DNA of 64,000 nucleotides, taken from positions 1 through 64,000 of the forward strand of contig JBGUSK010000069.1 in NCBI GenBank assembly GCA_045132495.1, read 5' to 3'. The notes below the pieces were generated by a model. It was not told the DNA's origin, searched no databases, and saw nothing but the letters and a program-made list of their open reading frames with translations. Shown piece after piece: positions 33,637 through 42,330 of the stretch; position 1 is the first letter of the stretch, and the number at the start of each line of letters is the position of its first letter. Both the position numbers and the translations under genes were made by a program. The DNA comes from UBA11524 sp045132495. GTDB taxonomy: Bacteria; Bacillota; Clostridia; Christensenellales; Aristaeellaceae.

Positions 33637-34243
33637 CGTGCGCATCTCCCTTCGGTTCAGTTGCCTTCAGTACCCAGAATCCGCCGGATTTATCCAGCTT
33701 TTCAACTTCAGTAAACAGGGTTTTCAAATATTTCACGCAGCTATCCGCGCCCTGCTGCTTGCGGATGACAAGGTAGAGGGCGCTGCCTGCATTGAGACTG
33801 CCGGCTGCATCGGCAAACATCTTATAAATCACCTGCTTGCCAGCGCGGATAGGTGGGTTGGTGACGATAGCGTCATATTTTCTTCCAAGCACCTCTGCCA
33901 TGCCGTCGGACTCGATGACCTCCGCAGTCACACCGTTGCGCTGGCAATTCTGCCTGCACAGGTCGAGGGCACGGCGGTTCACATCCAACATGGTCACGCG
34001 AGCCTTCTCGTTGGCCTTGGCGATGGCCACGCCGATGGCGCCCCAGCCGCAGCCGATGTCCAGCACGTCGCCGGCGAGGGCAGGCAGAGCGTCCAGCAGC
34101 AGGCGGGAACCCACATCCAGCTCGCCCTTGGAGAACACGCCCGCATCAGTCATGAAATTCAGCCCATGCCCCCTATAAGGAAAGGCGCAGGGTACCGGAT
34201 TGGATTCGCTGGTCGGTTCAGCGGTGTAATACTGGTCGTTCAT
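33626..34243 (-). CDS. Class I methyltransferase, RsmC-like (16S rRNA guanine-N2)
   Basis: 205 aa. VLDIGCGWGAIGVAIA is the SAM-binding loop and IVTNPPIRAGKQ carries the NPP(I) motif of N-methyltransferases that act on the exocyclic amine of bases. The size and the N-terminal FMTDAGVFSKGELDVGSRLL match YbxB/RsmC single-domain proteins, which methylate a guanine in 16S rRNA. Two bases separate it from rsuA upstream, another 16S rRNA modifier, which supports the call. Confidence 0.88.
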   Translation of the reverse strand: MNDQYYTAEPTSESNPVPCAFPYRGHGLNFMTDAGVFSKGELDVGSRLLLDALPALAGDVLDIGCGWGAIGVAIAKANEKARVTMLDVNRRALDLCRQNCQRNGVTAEVIESDGMAEVLGRKYDAIVTNPPIRAGKQVIYKMFADAAGSLNAGSALYLVIRKQQGADSCVKYLKTLFTEVEKLDKSGGFWVLKATEPKGDAHDEV

Positions 34244-34244
34244 A

Positions 34245-34961
34245 TCATTTCTCCATCTGTGCGTCGGAGTAAAGGGCCGCGAGCTCCTCTGCAGTCAGCT
34301 CGCGCCACTCGCCCTCAGGCAGATCCGGGTCAAGCACCAGGCTGCCGAAGGTTTCCCGATGAAGCCTGGTCACTTCCCTGCCCACGGCGGAAAACATGCG
34401 CTTGATTTGATGGAATTTCCCCTCATGGACGGTCACGCGGCCAGTTTTCGGCGCGACGATTTCCAATTTGGCTGGCTGCGCGTCGAAGTCGGACAGGTGC
34501 AGCCCTTCGGCAAAGGCGGCGACGTGACTGTTATCCAGCGGGCCGTCCACCTCCGCGAGGTAGGTCTTGTCCACATGCCGCCCCGGGGACAGCAATCGGT
34601 GATTCAGCTCGCCGTCCGTGGTCAGGAAGAGGAGCCCCGTGGTGTCCTTGTCCAGCCGGCCCACTGGCATGCAGCCGATGGCGCCGTATACGTCGGGCAG
34701 CAGATCCATCACGGTGGGCTGCTTTTTATCACGGGCCGCAGTGAGCAGTCCGGCGGGCTTATGCAGCATCACATGGCGGGTGAGCCGCCCGTCAAGAGGC
34801 TGACCATTCACGGTGAGGGCCGCGGACTTTTCATCCACCTGCTGGCCGGGGTCGCGGACAGGCATGTCATTGACCCTCACGCCGCCCTTTTTGATCAGCT
34901 TCTGCACCTCGGATCGGCTGCCCACGCCGAGGGTCACCAGCCAACGGTCAAGCCGCAGCAT
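34245..34961 (-). CDS. rsuA: 16S rRNA pseudouridine synthase, RsuA family
   Basis: 238 aa. An N-terminal S4 RNA-binding domain (LDRWLVTLGVGSRSEVQKLIKK) is followed by the RsuA catalytic core with GRLDKDTTGLLFLTTDG (catalytic Asp) and EGKFHQIKRMFSAVG. The family converts one uridine of 16S rRNA to pseudouridine. The start overlaps the end of the upstream membrane-protein gene by 14 bp. The specific target position is inferred from the family. Confidence 0.92.
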   Translation of the reverse strand: MLRLDRWLVTLGVGSRSEVQKLIKKGGVRVNDMPVRDPGQQVDEKSAALTVNGQPLDGRLTRHVMLHKPAGLLTAARDKKQPTVMDLLPDVYGAIGCMPVGRLDKDTTGLLFLTTDGELNHRLLSPGRHVDKTYLAEVDGPLDNSHVAAFAEGLHLSDFDAQPAKLEIVAPKTGRVTVHEGKFHQIKRMFSAVGREVTRLHRETFGSLVLDPDLPEGEWRELTAEELAALYSDAQMEK

Positions 34962-35781
34962 CGGTCTCCTCCTTGGCCATGCGCAGGTAGACGGCAGGCA
35001 GCAGGTTCTTCAGCGGCAGCACAGGAATCAGCAGCACCACCGCGCCGCCGATGAGCATCGCCGCCTGCTTCGCATTCAGGGCAAAGGAAGGCAGCTTAAG
35101 CTGCTTGAGCGCAGAAATCAGCGTCATGGCATAATCACCCAGGGTCGCGACGACCACCGCCGCAAAGGGCACGACCAGCACCAGCCCCACGAACCACAGC
35201 GCAGCCAGGCGCAGGCGGTTGCCCTTAAGGAGCTTCTTATTGCCCAGCGCAACGGCATGGCGCGCGCCGGAGTGCACCGCGCAGCCCAGGATGATCAGCA
35301 GGCAGCTCGCCGCAACAGCAGCAGCGACGACCATCACACCATCCACCACATTGCCGCCGATGGCCTTGAAGATGCTCATCAGGGTGATGAAGTCCACCAG
35401 GCCCATCACCGCCGCGTACAGCAGCGACACGCCCGCAATGGTCACGGTGCTCCACAGCAGGATGCACAGCGCACCCTTCAGGCCTCGCCACAGCTTCTTC
35501 CAGTAGTCTTTCGCAGAGATCAGCTGCAGGGAGAATACGCTGCCGCCGTTCATCATGTCCTGAAGGGCCAGGGCGTAGTTCTGCCGGGCGGGCAGCACGA
35601 TCAGCAGGTACAGGGGAATGGCGATGTACGCCAGCGGCGCAAGGGCCTTGTCCGCCAGGAACAGCACCGGGCTCAGCGCAATGGCACGCAGCACCAGCTC
35701 GACCAGCAGCGCCAGACACAGCTGGGGGAAATTTCTCTTGTACAGACGAAGGGATTCCTTCAAAACAGGCTTCATCTTCAT
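34948..35781 (-). CDS. Multi-pass membrane protein, unknown function
   Basis: 277 aa from the ATG at 35781, preceded by AAAGGGG; an open frame reaches 35835 without a ribosome site. About six membrane helices are interrupted by a loop with ALALQDMMNGGSVFSLQLIS and SAKDYWKKLWRGLKG, a pattern seen in DUF975-like or glycerophosphodiesterase-type membrane domains, but no family is certain. It is the first gene of the operon with rsuA, the methyltransferase, patB and Nudix, driven by the promoter at 35827-35855. Confidence 0.65.
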   Translation of the reverse strand: MKMKPVLKESLRLYKRNFPQLCLALLVELVLRAIALSPVLFLADKALAPLAYIAIPLYLLIVLPARQNYALALQDMMNGGSVFSLQLISAKDYWKKLWRGLKGALCILLWSTVTIAGVSLLYAAVMGLVDFITLMSIFKAIGGNVVDGVMVVAAAVAASCLLIILGCAVHSGARHAVALGNKKLLKGNRLRLAALWFVGLVLVVPFAAVVVATLGDYAMTLISALKQLKLPSFALNAKQAAMLIGGAVVLLIPVLPLKNLLPAVYLRMAKEETDAAA

Positions 35782-35826
35782 GACAAACGCCCCTTTCGCG
35801 ATAAAATCGCCATATATATTCATCTT

Positions 35827-35855
35827 ATTATACACTTGATTCGCAGGAATTGCAA
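35827..35855 (-). promoter_or_regulatory. Promoter of the membrane protein-rsuA-patB-Nudix operon
   Basis: On the minus strand TTGCAA (35850-35855), 17-bp spacer and TATAAT (35827-35832). The -35 hexamer is palindromic and shared with the divergent promoter. Confidence 0.75.
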
Positions 35856-35879
35856 TTCATTATCTGTTTATGGTAGAAT
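35850..35879 (+). promoter_or_regulatory. Promoter of the radical SAM gene
   Basis: TTGCAA at 35850-35855, 18-bp spacer and TAGAAT at 35874-35879. It uses the same palindromic -35 box as the divergent operon. Confidence 0.7.
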
Positions 35880-35914
35880 GTTTCTATGCCAAAACCACTT
35901 CGGAGGACACCGCC

Positions 35915-37585
35915 ATGCCCCTTCGCCTGACGCTGACCGGCCTTGCCAGCCAGTATATCCACATGCCCCTTGCCCCCTTCTGCCTGAAAAAGGCGGTGGA
36001 TACGGGCTGTCCCGACGTGCAGGCCACCATCTGCGACCTGAACATCAACGATACCCAGGAGGACCTGCTCCACCGGGTGATGGCGACAGCGCCCGACGTG
36101 CTGGGGCTTTCTCTCTACATCTGGAACCGGGAATGCGCCGCGCGGCTGATTCGCCGTGTGAAAGCCCTCAGGCCGGAAATCATCGTGATCGTCGGCGGCC
36201 CGGAGGCAACCTTCTCCGTGAACGAGACCTTCCGGGAGATGCCCACCGACTATCTCCTGCGCGGCGCGGGTGAAGAAAGCCTTCCCGCACTGCTGAACAT
36301 CATCATGAACGGCGGCGATGCAGCCACCGTTCCAGGGGCCTGTTTCCGCACGGCAGACGGCCTGCACACTTCCCCGCCCGCCCCTGCCCCAGCACCCCGC
36401 AGCGACCTCTATGACGACGACTGGCACACCGCGCTCAGCGGCCGCATGGCCTATGTGGAGACCTCGCGGGGGTGTCCGTTCCAATGTGCATTCTGTCTTT
36501 CTGGAAATAAGGAGGCCCCCGACGCCCGCACGGTACAGTTTATGCCCGTGGATGAGGCCCTCGCACTGCTCATCCGTATCGGAAACTCTGGCTGCGAAAC
36601 GATCAAGCTGATCGACCGCACCTTCAACTGCCACAAGGCCCGCACGATGGCGCTCATCCGCGGGCTGATCGAAGCCAGGGCGGAGGGCCGCATCGGCGAA
36701 GTGTGCTACCACTTCGAGGTGGCAGCGGACTTGTTCGACGACGAAGCCCTTGCCATGCTGGCGACGGCTCCTGCGGGGCTGTTCCAGATGGAGGCGGGCT
36801 TGCAATCCTTCCACGGGGCAACGCTGGACGCCTGTGACCGCCGCACCGACATGGCAAAGCTTGTGGACAGGATTCAGCACATCATCGCGCCAAACAACAT
36901 CCACCTGCACATTGATCTCATCGCAGGCCTGCCGGAGGAGGATTTCGTCACCTTCGGGCAGAGCTTCGACAACGCGTTTGAGCTGCACCCTCACCAGCTG
37001 CAGCTGGGCTTCCTGAAATTCATCCACGGCAGCAAGCTGCGTATGCAGGATTGGGGCGCACGCTTCGCCCCTGATCCGCCCTACGAGGTGCTGTCCACGC
37101 CGTGGATCAGCTACGCCGAACTGCGCCGATTGCATGACGCTGCCGAGGCCGTGGAGCGCATCCATAACAGCGGACGCTTTGCTCTGGCAGAAAAGCTGGT
37201 ACTTGAGCGCACCGGCATGCGGCCCTTCAACCTGTACCTGCTGCTGGGCGAGCACATGGCCGCCCGCCAAGGCCGCTGGAGCCTGGACAACCTGACCCGA
37301 CTGGTGTACAACGTTTTCCTTGAGCTGGGGGTAAACGAATCCGCCCTGCGGGATGCGATGATCCTTGACCGTCTGTCCACGGACAACACGGGCTACCTGC
37401 CGTCCTTCCTGCAAAGCAACGATACGCCAGCGCTGAAGGCCTCCGCCCGTTCTTACCGCGAGGCGCATCCGGAGCACAGGCATCCGCGAGTGGCTCTGCT
37501 GTCGGATGGCTCCGCCGCCGTCGCCGTGTGGACGAAAAAGCACCCCGTCACGCAGCGGGGCGAGGTGGAAGTGTTTTCCTGCTGA
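35915..37585 (+). CDS. B12-binding radical SAM protein with DUF4080-type C-terminus
   Basis: 556 aa from ATG 35915 (GGAGG upstream). Residues about 1-130 form a cobalamin-binding Rossmann-like domain (DVLGLSLYIWNRECA, VGGPEATFS). The radical SAM domain has ETSRGCPFQCAFCLSG with the CxxxCxxC cluster ligands near residue 190, then IKLIDRTFNCHKARTMA. The C-terminal 200 residues match the DUF4080-type extension. Such proteins methylate or rearrange unreactive carbon centres; the substrate is unknown. It is a single-gene unit. Confidence 0.9.
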   Translation: MPLRLTLTGLASQYIHMPLAPFCLKKAVDTGCPDVQATICDLNINDTQEDLLHRVMATAPDVLGLSLYIWNRECAARLIRRVKALRPEIIVIVGGPEATFSVNETFREMPTDYLLRGAGEESLPALLNIIMNGGDAATVPGACFRTADGLHTSPPAPAPAPRSDLYDDDWHTALSGRMAYVETSRGCPFQCAFCLSGNKEAPDARTVQFMPVDEALALLIRIGNSGCETIKLIDRTFNCHKARTMALIRGLIEARAEGRIGEVCYHFEVAADLFDDEALAMLATAPAGLFQMEAGLQSFHGATLDACDRRTDMAKLVDRIQHIIAPNNIHLHIDLIAGLPEEDFVTFGQSFDNAFELHPHQLQLGFLKFIHGSKLRMQDWGARFAPDPPYEVLSTPWISYAELRRLHDAAEAVERIHNSGRFALAEKLVLERTGMRPFNLYLLLGEHMAARQGRWSLDNLTRLVYNVFLELGVNESALRDAMILDRLSTDNTGYLPSFLQSNDTPALKASARSYREAHPEHRHPRVALLSDGSAAVAVWTKKHPVTQRGEVEVFSC

Positions 37586-37592
37586 ATATGAA

Positions 37593-37621
37593 ATCGCCCG
37601 GAAGAAATACTTCCGGGCGAT
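37593..37621. terminator. Bidirectional hairpin terminator
   Basis: A 12-bp perfect stem ATCGCCCGGAAG / CTTCCGGGCGAT with loop AAATA lies between the convergent radical SAM and gpsA-like genes. T-tracts are weak, so it may work mainly as a stem barrier. Confidence 0.7.
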
Positions 37622-37623
37622 GT

Positions 37624-39015
37624 TTACTGTGCCACAACCTCCGCGCCCAATTCCTTCTGCTCTGCAAACTGCTGCATCTGCCAGGGCTTGGCGACGATCA
37701 GGTCAATGCGCAGGTTCTGCACCGCAGCTCGCAGATCTGCCCATTCGGCCACCGGCAGCACCCGATCCACGCAGCGCAGGGCGCGCAGGGATTCCCGCCG
37801 GGTCTCGAATTTCGCCGCGTCGCCGTCATTCACCAGCGCAACAGCCAACCAGGTGCCACGCTCCTTGGCAGCCTTCAGCCAGGCGATTTCCTCCGCCGTC
37901 AGCATAGGGAAGGTGCCGCACACCAGCACCCGGCGGGTCTCGCCATGCATGCGGCGCTGCTGGAGAGCGCTCTCAAAGCGCAGATTCATTTCACTCTGCT
38001 TGACCTCTCGGGTCTTGTCGCGGGTCATGAGGGCCACGCCCAACTCGGCAGGCGTCATCTGCCCGGTCACCACCGCGTTGACCCCGGCAACGATGGGCAT
38101 TTCCACCTGATAGCGCTCGGCCAGCTGCATCGCGGCAGGCAGGGCATTGATTCCCTCCACCACCATGCCGACCTCGCGGATGGCCTCCTCCGGCTTCATG
38201 CCCTGGCCCAACAGCATGCCGCAGCGGTTGTTGCGGCTATGGAGGGAAGTCGCAGTCACGATCAGATCACCGATGCCCGCCAGGCCATAGAATGTCTGCT
38301 CGGAGCAGCCCATCGCCAGACCCAGACGGACGATTTCCGCCATGCCGCGGGTGATCAGCAGCGCCTTGGCGTTGTCGCCGTTGCCCAGGCCCGCAGAGAT
38401 GCCCGCTGCCAGCGCCATGATGTTTTTCAGCGCACCGCACAGCTCCACCCCCAGCACGTCAGCATTGGTGTAGGTGCGCATGCAGGTGTTCATGAACACA
38501 TCCTGAACGATTTCCGCCACAGCCATGTCCGTGCAGGCAGAGACGATCGCCGTGGGCATATCCAGGGCGACTTCCTCTGCGTGGGTGGGGCCGGAGAGCG
38601 CCACCAGCTTCACGTTGCTATGTCCGCCATCCTTGCAAAGCTCGTCGCGGATGACCTCGGTCATCGTCAGCAGGGTGTCCGGCTCGATGCCCTTGGCCAC
38701 ATCCACGATGATCTGCCCGTCGGGAATAAATTCCGCCGCCAGCGCCGCGGTGGAGCGCACAAATACAGAGGGAACCGCAAAGAGCAGGATGTCCTTGCCC
38801 TCGCAGGCGGTCCTTACATCGCTGGTGAAGGTGATGTCCCCGGAGATCGTCAGTCCAGGCAGATTGGGGTGGACGCGGGTCGTCGCCAGCGCGTCCACCT
38901 CCTGCTGGAATTTCGACCAGACAGTCACAGTATGCCCGTTGCGCTGCAGAAGACGGGCCAGCGCCACGCCCCAGGTGCCTGCACCCAGAATGCCGATGGA
39001 TTTCGTATTGCACAT
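37624..39015 (-). CDS. gpsA: Glycerol-3-phosphate dehydrogenase (GpsA) fused to a TagD-like domain lacking HxGH
   Basis: 463 aa from the ATG at 39015 (GAGG upstream), against about 330-345 aa for ordinary GpsA. Residues about 1-330 are a complete GpsA: GAGTWGVALARLLQ for NAD(P), LSGPTHAEEVA, and GVELCGALKNIMALAAGI with the active Lys. Residues about 345-463 resemble CTP:glycerol-3-phosphate cytidylyltransferase (TagD): VLVCGTFPMLTAEE, LKAAKERGTWLAVALVNDGD, CVDRVLPVAEW and IDLIVAKPW follow the TagD order. The catalytic HWGH of TagD is replaced by TAEE, so this half is probably inactive and perhaps sensory or structural. It is the last gene of the 4hbD operon. Confidence 0.85.
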   Translation of the reverse strand: MCNTKSIGILGAGTWGVALARLLQRNGHTVTVWSKFQQEVDALATTRVHPNLPGLTISGDITFTSDVRTACEGKDILLFAVPSVFVRSTAALAAEFIPDGQIIVDVAKGIEPDTLLTMTEVIRDELCKDGGHSNVKLVALSGPTHAEEVALDMPTAIVSACTDMAVAEIVQDVFMNTCMRTYTNADVLGVELCGALKNIMALAAGISAGLGNGDNAKALLITRGMAEIVRLGLAMGCSEQTFYGLAGIGDLIVTATSLHSRNNRCGMLLGQGMKPEEAIREVGMVVEGINALPAAMQLAERYQVEMPIVAGVNAVVTGQMTPAELGVALMTRDKTREVKQSEMNLRFESALQQRRMHGETRRVLVCGTFPMLTAEEIAWLKAAKERGTWLAVALVNDGDAAKFETRRESLRALRCVDRVLPVAEWADLRAAVQNLRIDLIVAKPWQMQQFAEQKELGAEVVAQ

Positions 39016-39118
39016 ATGCTTGTCCTCGATTTCATCATCAGGGAATGCTCCCATGCGGATAACATTCGCTATGCAAGGCCGGAAACCCTCTTTCCGGCAG
39101 CGGAAGATGCTTTGACGT

Positions 39119-39541
39119 TCAAGCTTCCTCCGCCAGTTCCAGCAGGAGCTGGGTAAACTCCGGCATTTCCCGCTTCATGCGGACGAAGCGTCCCTCCCCG
39201 TTCAGAAAGACGTGCTCCGATTCACCCGTCAGGACGATAACAGGCTCGGCTGAAAGCTTCACCATCTCGTAGCGAATGATCAGCTTCACTCCGTTGAAGG
39301 CTTTGACAAACACCCGTATCTCTACCTGGTCGTCAAAGGTGGTAGGGGCGATGTATTTCACATTCAGCGCCGTCACCGGGGACATCACACCCATGGCTTC
39401 CATTTTCGCATAGGGCCAGCCCAGTTGGGCCATGAAGTCTACGCGGGCCTCCTCCATCATGCGGATATAGTTGGAGTGATGCGTCACACCCATGCGGTCG
39501 GTCTCGTAATAGTGAACGCGATGGACGTAGGGAGTTGCCAT
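39119..39541 (-). CDS. Acyl-CoA thioesterase, YbgC/4HBT hot-dog family
   Basis: 140 aa. VHYYETDRMGVTHHSNYIRMMEEAR is the 4HBT active-site helix, with the catalytic Asp in the ETDRMG motif. The protein would hydrolyse short acyl-CoA thioesters. It stands between TauE and the GpsA fusion in the 4hbD operon, whose products handle 4-carbon acids, so an acyl-CoA link is plausible. Typical length of the family. Confidence 0.9.
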   Translation of the reverse strand: MATPYVHRVHYYETDRMGVTHHSNYIRMMEEARVDFMAQLGWPYAKMEAMGVMSPVTALNVKYIAPTTFDDQVEIRVFVKAFNGVKLIIRYEMVKLSAEPVIVLTGESEHVFLNGEGRFVRMKREMPEFTQLLLELAEEA

Positions 39542-39554
39542 GCCATCACCCTCC

Positions 39555-40280
39555 TCACAGATTCGTCATCAGCAGCGCCGCACCGGAGAAAACCAGCAGC
39601 ACATTTACCACCATTTTCATCGCGCGGACGTTCATTTTTCCGCTGAACTTCATCCCCAGGAACAGTCCCACAGCCATGAAGGGCAGCAGCGCCGCGGTGT
39701 TGAGCAGGGTCTGGGACGTCAGCAGGCCAGTCAGCGCATAGGCAGGCACGCGGAACAGGTTTTCCGCCGCGAAAATCATGCACATACAGCCTTTGAAGGT
39801 CTCGTCATCCTTCGTGACCCGAGCAAAATAGGCCGCCAGCAGCGCACCCACGCTGAACAATCCGCACAGGATGCCTGCCGCAACGCCCAGAACAGCCAGC
39901 AGCGCAGGATGGGCTGCCTTGTCCCCGCTCTGCTTCCGTTCACGCCAAAGCGCTTCGATGCCCAGCAGTATCAGCACTACGCCGAACACCAGCTTCATGG
40001 CGGTCACATCCACCTTCGCCAGCAGGAACACCCCCAGCGCATCACCCGCCAATACCATCAGGAGGGGCGGAAGGGTGAGCTTCCAGTCGATCGCGCGGCG
40101 ATGGGCAATGGCCAATATCAGGTTCGTTGGCACGCACAGGAGCAGCTCAACGGGGGTGATTTCCGCGTTCGTGCGGGAAAAAGCCATTGCACCGGTCACG
40201 ACCAGCGTATTGCCGAATCCGGCCACGCCTTTGATGAAATATCCGACCAGCACAGCCAGCATCCACAGAATCATCTTCAT
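39555..40280 (-). CDS. TauE/SafE-family membrane exporter
   Basis: 241 aa with about eight membrane helices and the paired TauE motifs, GVAGFGNTLVVTGAMAF near the N-terminus and GVAAGILCGLFSVGALLAAYFA near residue 140. Members export sulfoacetate, sulfite or other small organic anions. Substrate not known. Its start abuts the stop of the pyrophosphatase-GNAT gene without a gap. Confidence 0.88.
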   Translation of the reverse strand: MKMILWMLAVLVGYFIKGVAGFGNTLVVTGAMAFSRTNAEITPVELLLCVPTNLILAIAHRRAIDWKLTLPPLLMVLAGDALGVFLLAKVDVTAMKLVFGVVLILLGIEALWRERKQSGDKAAHPALLAVLGVAAGILCGLFSVGALLAAYFARVTKDDETFKGCMCMIFAAENLFRVPAYALTGLLTSQTLLNTAALLPFMAVGLFLGMKFSGKMNVRAMKMVVNVLLVFSGAALLMTNL

Positions 40281-41063
40281 TTACCTTCCAATATCAAAGT
40301 ACATGCACTCGTCGCTGGGCAGATAGCCTATTGCGGCATACAGCCTGCGGCCTTCATCGGTAGCATCCAGGGTGATCTCCGTCACGCCGCGTCGGGCCGC
40401 TTCCTCATGAAGCGCAAGGATCAGCTGCTTCGCGATGCCCTGACGGCGGTAACCCTCCGCGGTGTAGACATTCATGATATGCGCCCGCTTCCCCGTGGGA
40501 TGCCCCAGCGTGGGGATGCAGGTCTTGTAGCACAGCGTCGCGCAGGCAATGGGGATGCTGCCGTCAAAGGCCAACAGCGTCGTCTGGTCAGCCGTGCGGA
40601 GGAAACGGCGGGTGGCTTCCACAAATTCCGGGGCAAAGGTGTATTCTTTCGGGAGATCGCCCACAGCCCGCAGACAGTCCATGCGGATGCGGATGGCTGC
40701 ATCCTCGTTGGACGCATCCGCCCGGATGATGGCAGGCAGATCGTCCTCCACCAGCTCCACATACGAATCGAAATACTGCTCCTGGAAGTGCACGGCGGCC
40801 ATGATTTCCTCCGCCGTGAAGATCATGCCGTCGGGCGCCAGCACCCATTTGTCCTCCACGTCGTCACGGCGGCGGATGACGGCAATACGCCTCCCGGTGA
40901 AGACGGTCAGAGGCTCGTCCACGCCGAGGACATACACGTCCTGCCAGTCCCCGTCGGGCGCCATCACGCCGGGAACCTCGCCGTAGTTGACGCGGTAGAT
41001 CAGGTCAGGGTGTTTGGGGTGGGCCGAGCCAAGAGGACGGTCAATGCGGGCAGTGATTCTCAT
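40281..41063 (-). CDS. Fusion of an inorganic-pyrophosphatase-like domain to a GNAT acetyltransferase
   Basis: 260 aa from ATG 41063 (AGGAG upstream), its ATGA overlapping the end of 4hbD. Residues about 1-105 resemble class I inorganic pyrophosphatase: RPLGSAHPKHPDLIYRVNYG, APDGDWQDVYVLG (metal Asp residues) and RRDDVEDKWVLAPDG (the D...DxK set). Residues about 115-260 are a GNAT domain: VYTAEGYRRQGIAKQLILAL and AIGYLP. Standalone clostridial proteins of the first type exist. The hydrolase half keeps its main acidic residues but not the usual Tyr of NYGY, so activity is uncertain. The pairing could drive an acetylation by removing pyrophosphate; this is inference. Confidence 0.8.
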   Translation of the reverse strand: MRITARIDRPLGSAHPKHPDLIYRVNYGEVPGVMAPDGDWQDVYVLGVDEPLTVFTGRRIAVIRRRDDVEDKWVLAPDGMIFTAEEIMAAVHFQEQYFDSYVELVEDDLPAIIRADASNEDAAIRIRMDCLRAVGDLPKEYTFAPEFVEATRRFLRTADQTTLLAFDGSIPIACATLCYKTCIPTLGHPTGKRAHIMNVYTAEGYRRQGIAKQLILALHEEAARRGVTEITLDATDEGRRLYAAIGYLPSDECMYFDIGR

Positions 41064-42175
41064 AAGCACTCCTGTTCGATAGCGCAGGCCACCTCCAGCG
41101 TCACAGGGACGTAGGCACGGGCCAGCAAACGCTGCTGGTTCTCGATCGTGCTGACAGCGAAGGCCTCCACATCGGCCTCCACCGCACCATAGGCAGACAT
41201 GGGCTTGCGGGGCAGGATGCGCTCCAGCAGGACGGCAAGGGCAGTCAGGCCGTCCTCCGCGCGGAGGATATCGCACAGCAGCGCCTCCAGCCTTGCCAGC
41301 TTACCGCCTTCGGAATTTGCCTTGTAAAACCGCAGCACCGGCAGGAAATACTGGTAGCAGCTCTCGCCATGGGGCACATGATACTTGCCGCCGATGGCGA
41401 AGGACAGCGCATGCACCGGGCCGCATCCGGCATTGCCGAAGGCCACGCCGGCGTTGGTCGCCGCGCGGAGAAACTGGCCATTCAGTGCGCCGCGGCAGGA
41501 TGGGTCATCCGCCACAGCCGCAAAGCCGGTGAGGATCTCCCGCATAGCTGCTTCGCCGAAAACGTCGGTCATGGGCGTAGCGAGGGGCGACAGGTAGCTC
41601 TCCACCGCGTGGATGAGCGCATCAATGGCACTGCACGCAAAGACATGATAGGGCAGCGTCTCCATCAGCTGAGGGATGAGCACCGCATGCACCGGATAGA
41701 GCGCATCCCCCACCAGGCCATGCTTGGTGCCGAGTCCCGAGCGGAACACGATGGCGATGTTGGTCACTTCACTGCCAGTGCCGCAGGTGGTGGGCACGGC
41801 GATCAACTGATGTACACGCTGCAAATTCGCCATATCAGGGTAGAGATCGTTCACGTCCTTCGTGCCGTGGGGCGCAACAGCGAGCACCTTCGCCATGTCC
41901 ATGATCGCGCCGCCGCCGATGGCGATGATGCGCTCAACACCGATCTCCGCGTGGATGCGGTCGCGCTCAGCCAAAATGGCATTGACCATGTGATCGGTTG
42001 GTTCGGAGGTGCCGTACTGCTCGCGGCAGATAACGGGGCACGCCAGCCCGGCAAAGTATTTGCCATAGCGGGCGTTGGTGAGGATGAGGTCGTGAGCTGT
42101 CAGGCGGAACGCCTCGGCAAAGGACGCGAAGTCCGCAAATTCATGGATGGTGGGAACAAGCTGGAGCAGCTTCAT
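41060..42175 (-). CDS. 4hbD: 4-hydroxybutyrate dehydrogenase (iron-type)
   Basis: 371 aa from ATG 42175 (AAGGAG upstream). It follows the Clostridium kluyveri enzyme block by block: MKLLQLVPTIHEF, RIIAIGGGAIMDMAKVLA, VPTTCGTGSEVTNIAIV, ACSAIDALIHAVESYLSP and FGNAGCGPVHALSFAIGGKYH (metal His). It interconverts succinate semialdehyde and 4-hydroxybutyrate with NAD, a step in succinate-to-butyrate fermentation. The other genes of that route are not in this window. First gene of a five-gene minus-strand operon. Confidence 0.88.
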   Translation of the reverse strand: MKLLQLVPTIHEFADFASFAEAFRLTAHDLILTNARYGKYFAGLACPVICREQYGTSEPTDHMVNAILAERDRIHAEIGVERIIAIGGGAIMDMAKVLAVAPHGTKDVNDLYPDMANLQRVHQLIAVPTTCGTGSEVTNIAIVFRSGLGTKHGLVGDALYPVHAVLIPQLMETLPYHVFACSAIDALIHAVESYLSPLATPMTDVFGEAAMREILTGFAAVADDPSCRGALNGQFLRAATNAGVAFGNAGCGPVHALSFAIGGKYHVPHGESCYQYFLPVLRFYKANSEGGKLARLEALLCDILRAEDGLTALAVLLERILPRKPMSAYGAVEADVEAFAVSTIENQQRLLARAYVPVTLEVACAIEQECL

Positions 42176-42265
42176 ATATGCAGTCTCCTTTGCAGAATCA
42201 TTACCATAATAATAGCACCATTCGGCCCCATTTGGCAACTGCCCGCCGGAAAACACCGGAAAGAC

Positions 42266-42294
42266 TTGCATTCCCCATTGCGATATGGTATATT
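42266..42294 (+). promoter_or_regulatory. Promoter of lysA
   Basis: TTGCAT at 42266-42271, 17-bp spacer and TATATT at 42289-42294, 37 bp before the TTG start. Confidence 0.65.
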
Positions 42295-42330
42295 GATCGG
42301 GACATTTTTTGTAGAAAAGAGGCCACGACC

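Noticed and set aside
42178..42330. Upstream ATG extension of lysA
   Set aside because: It would place the start before the promoter at 42266-42294, and the added residues have no similarity to the family.
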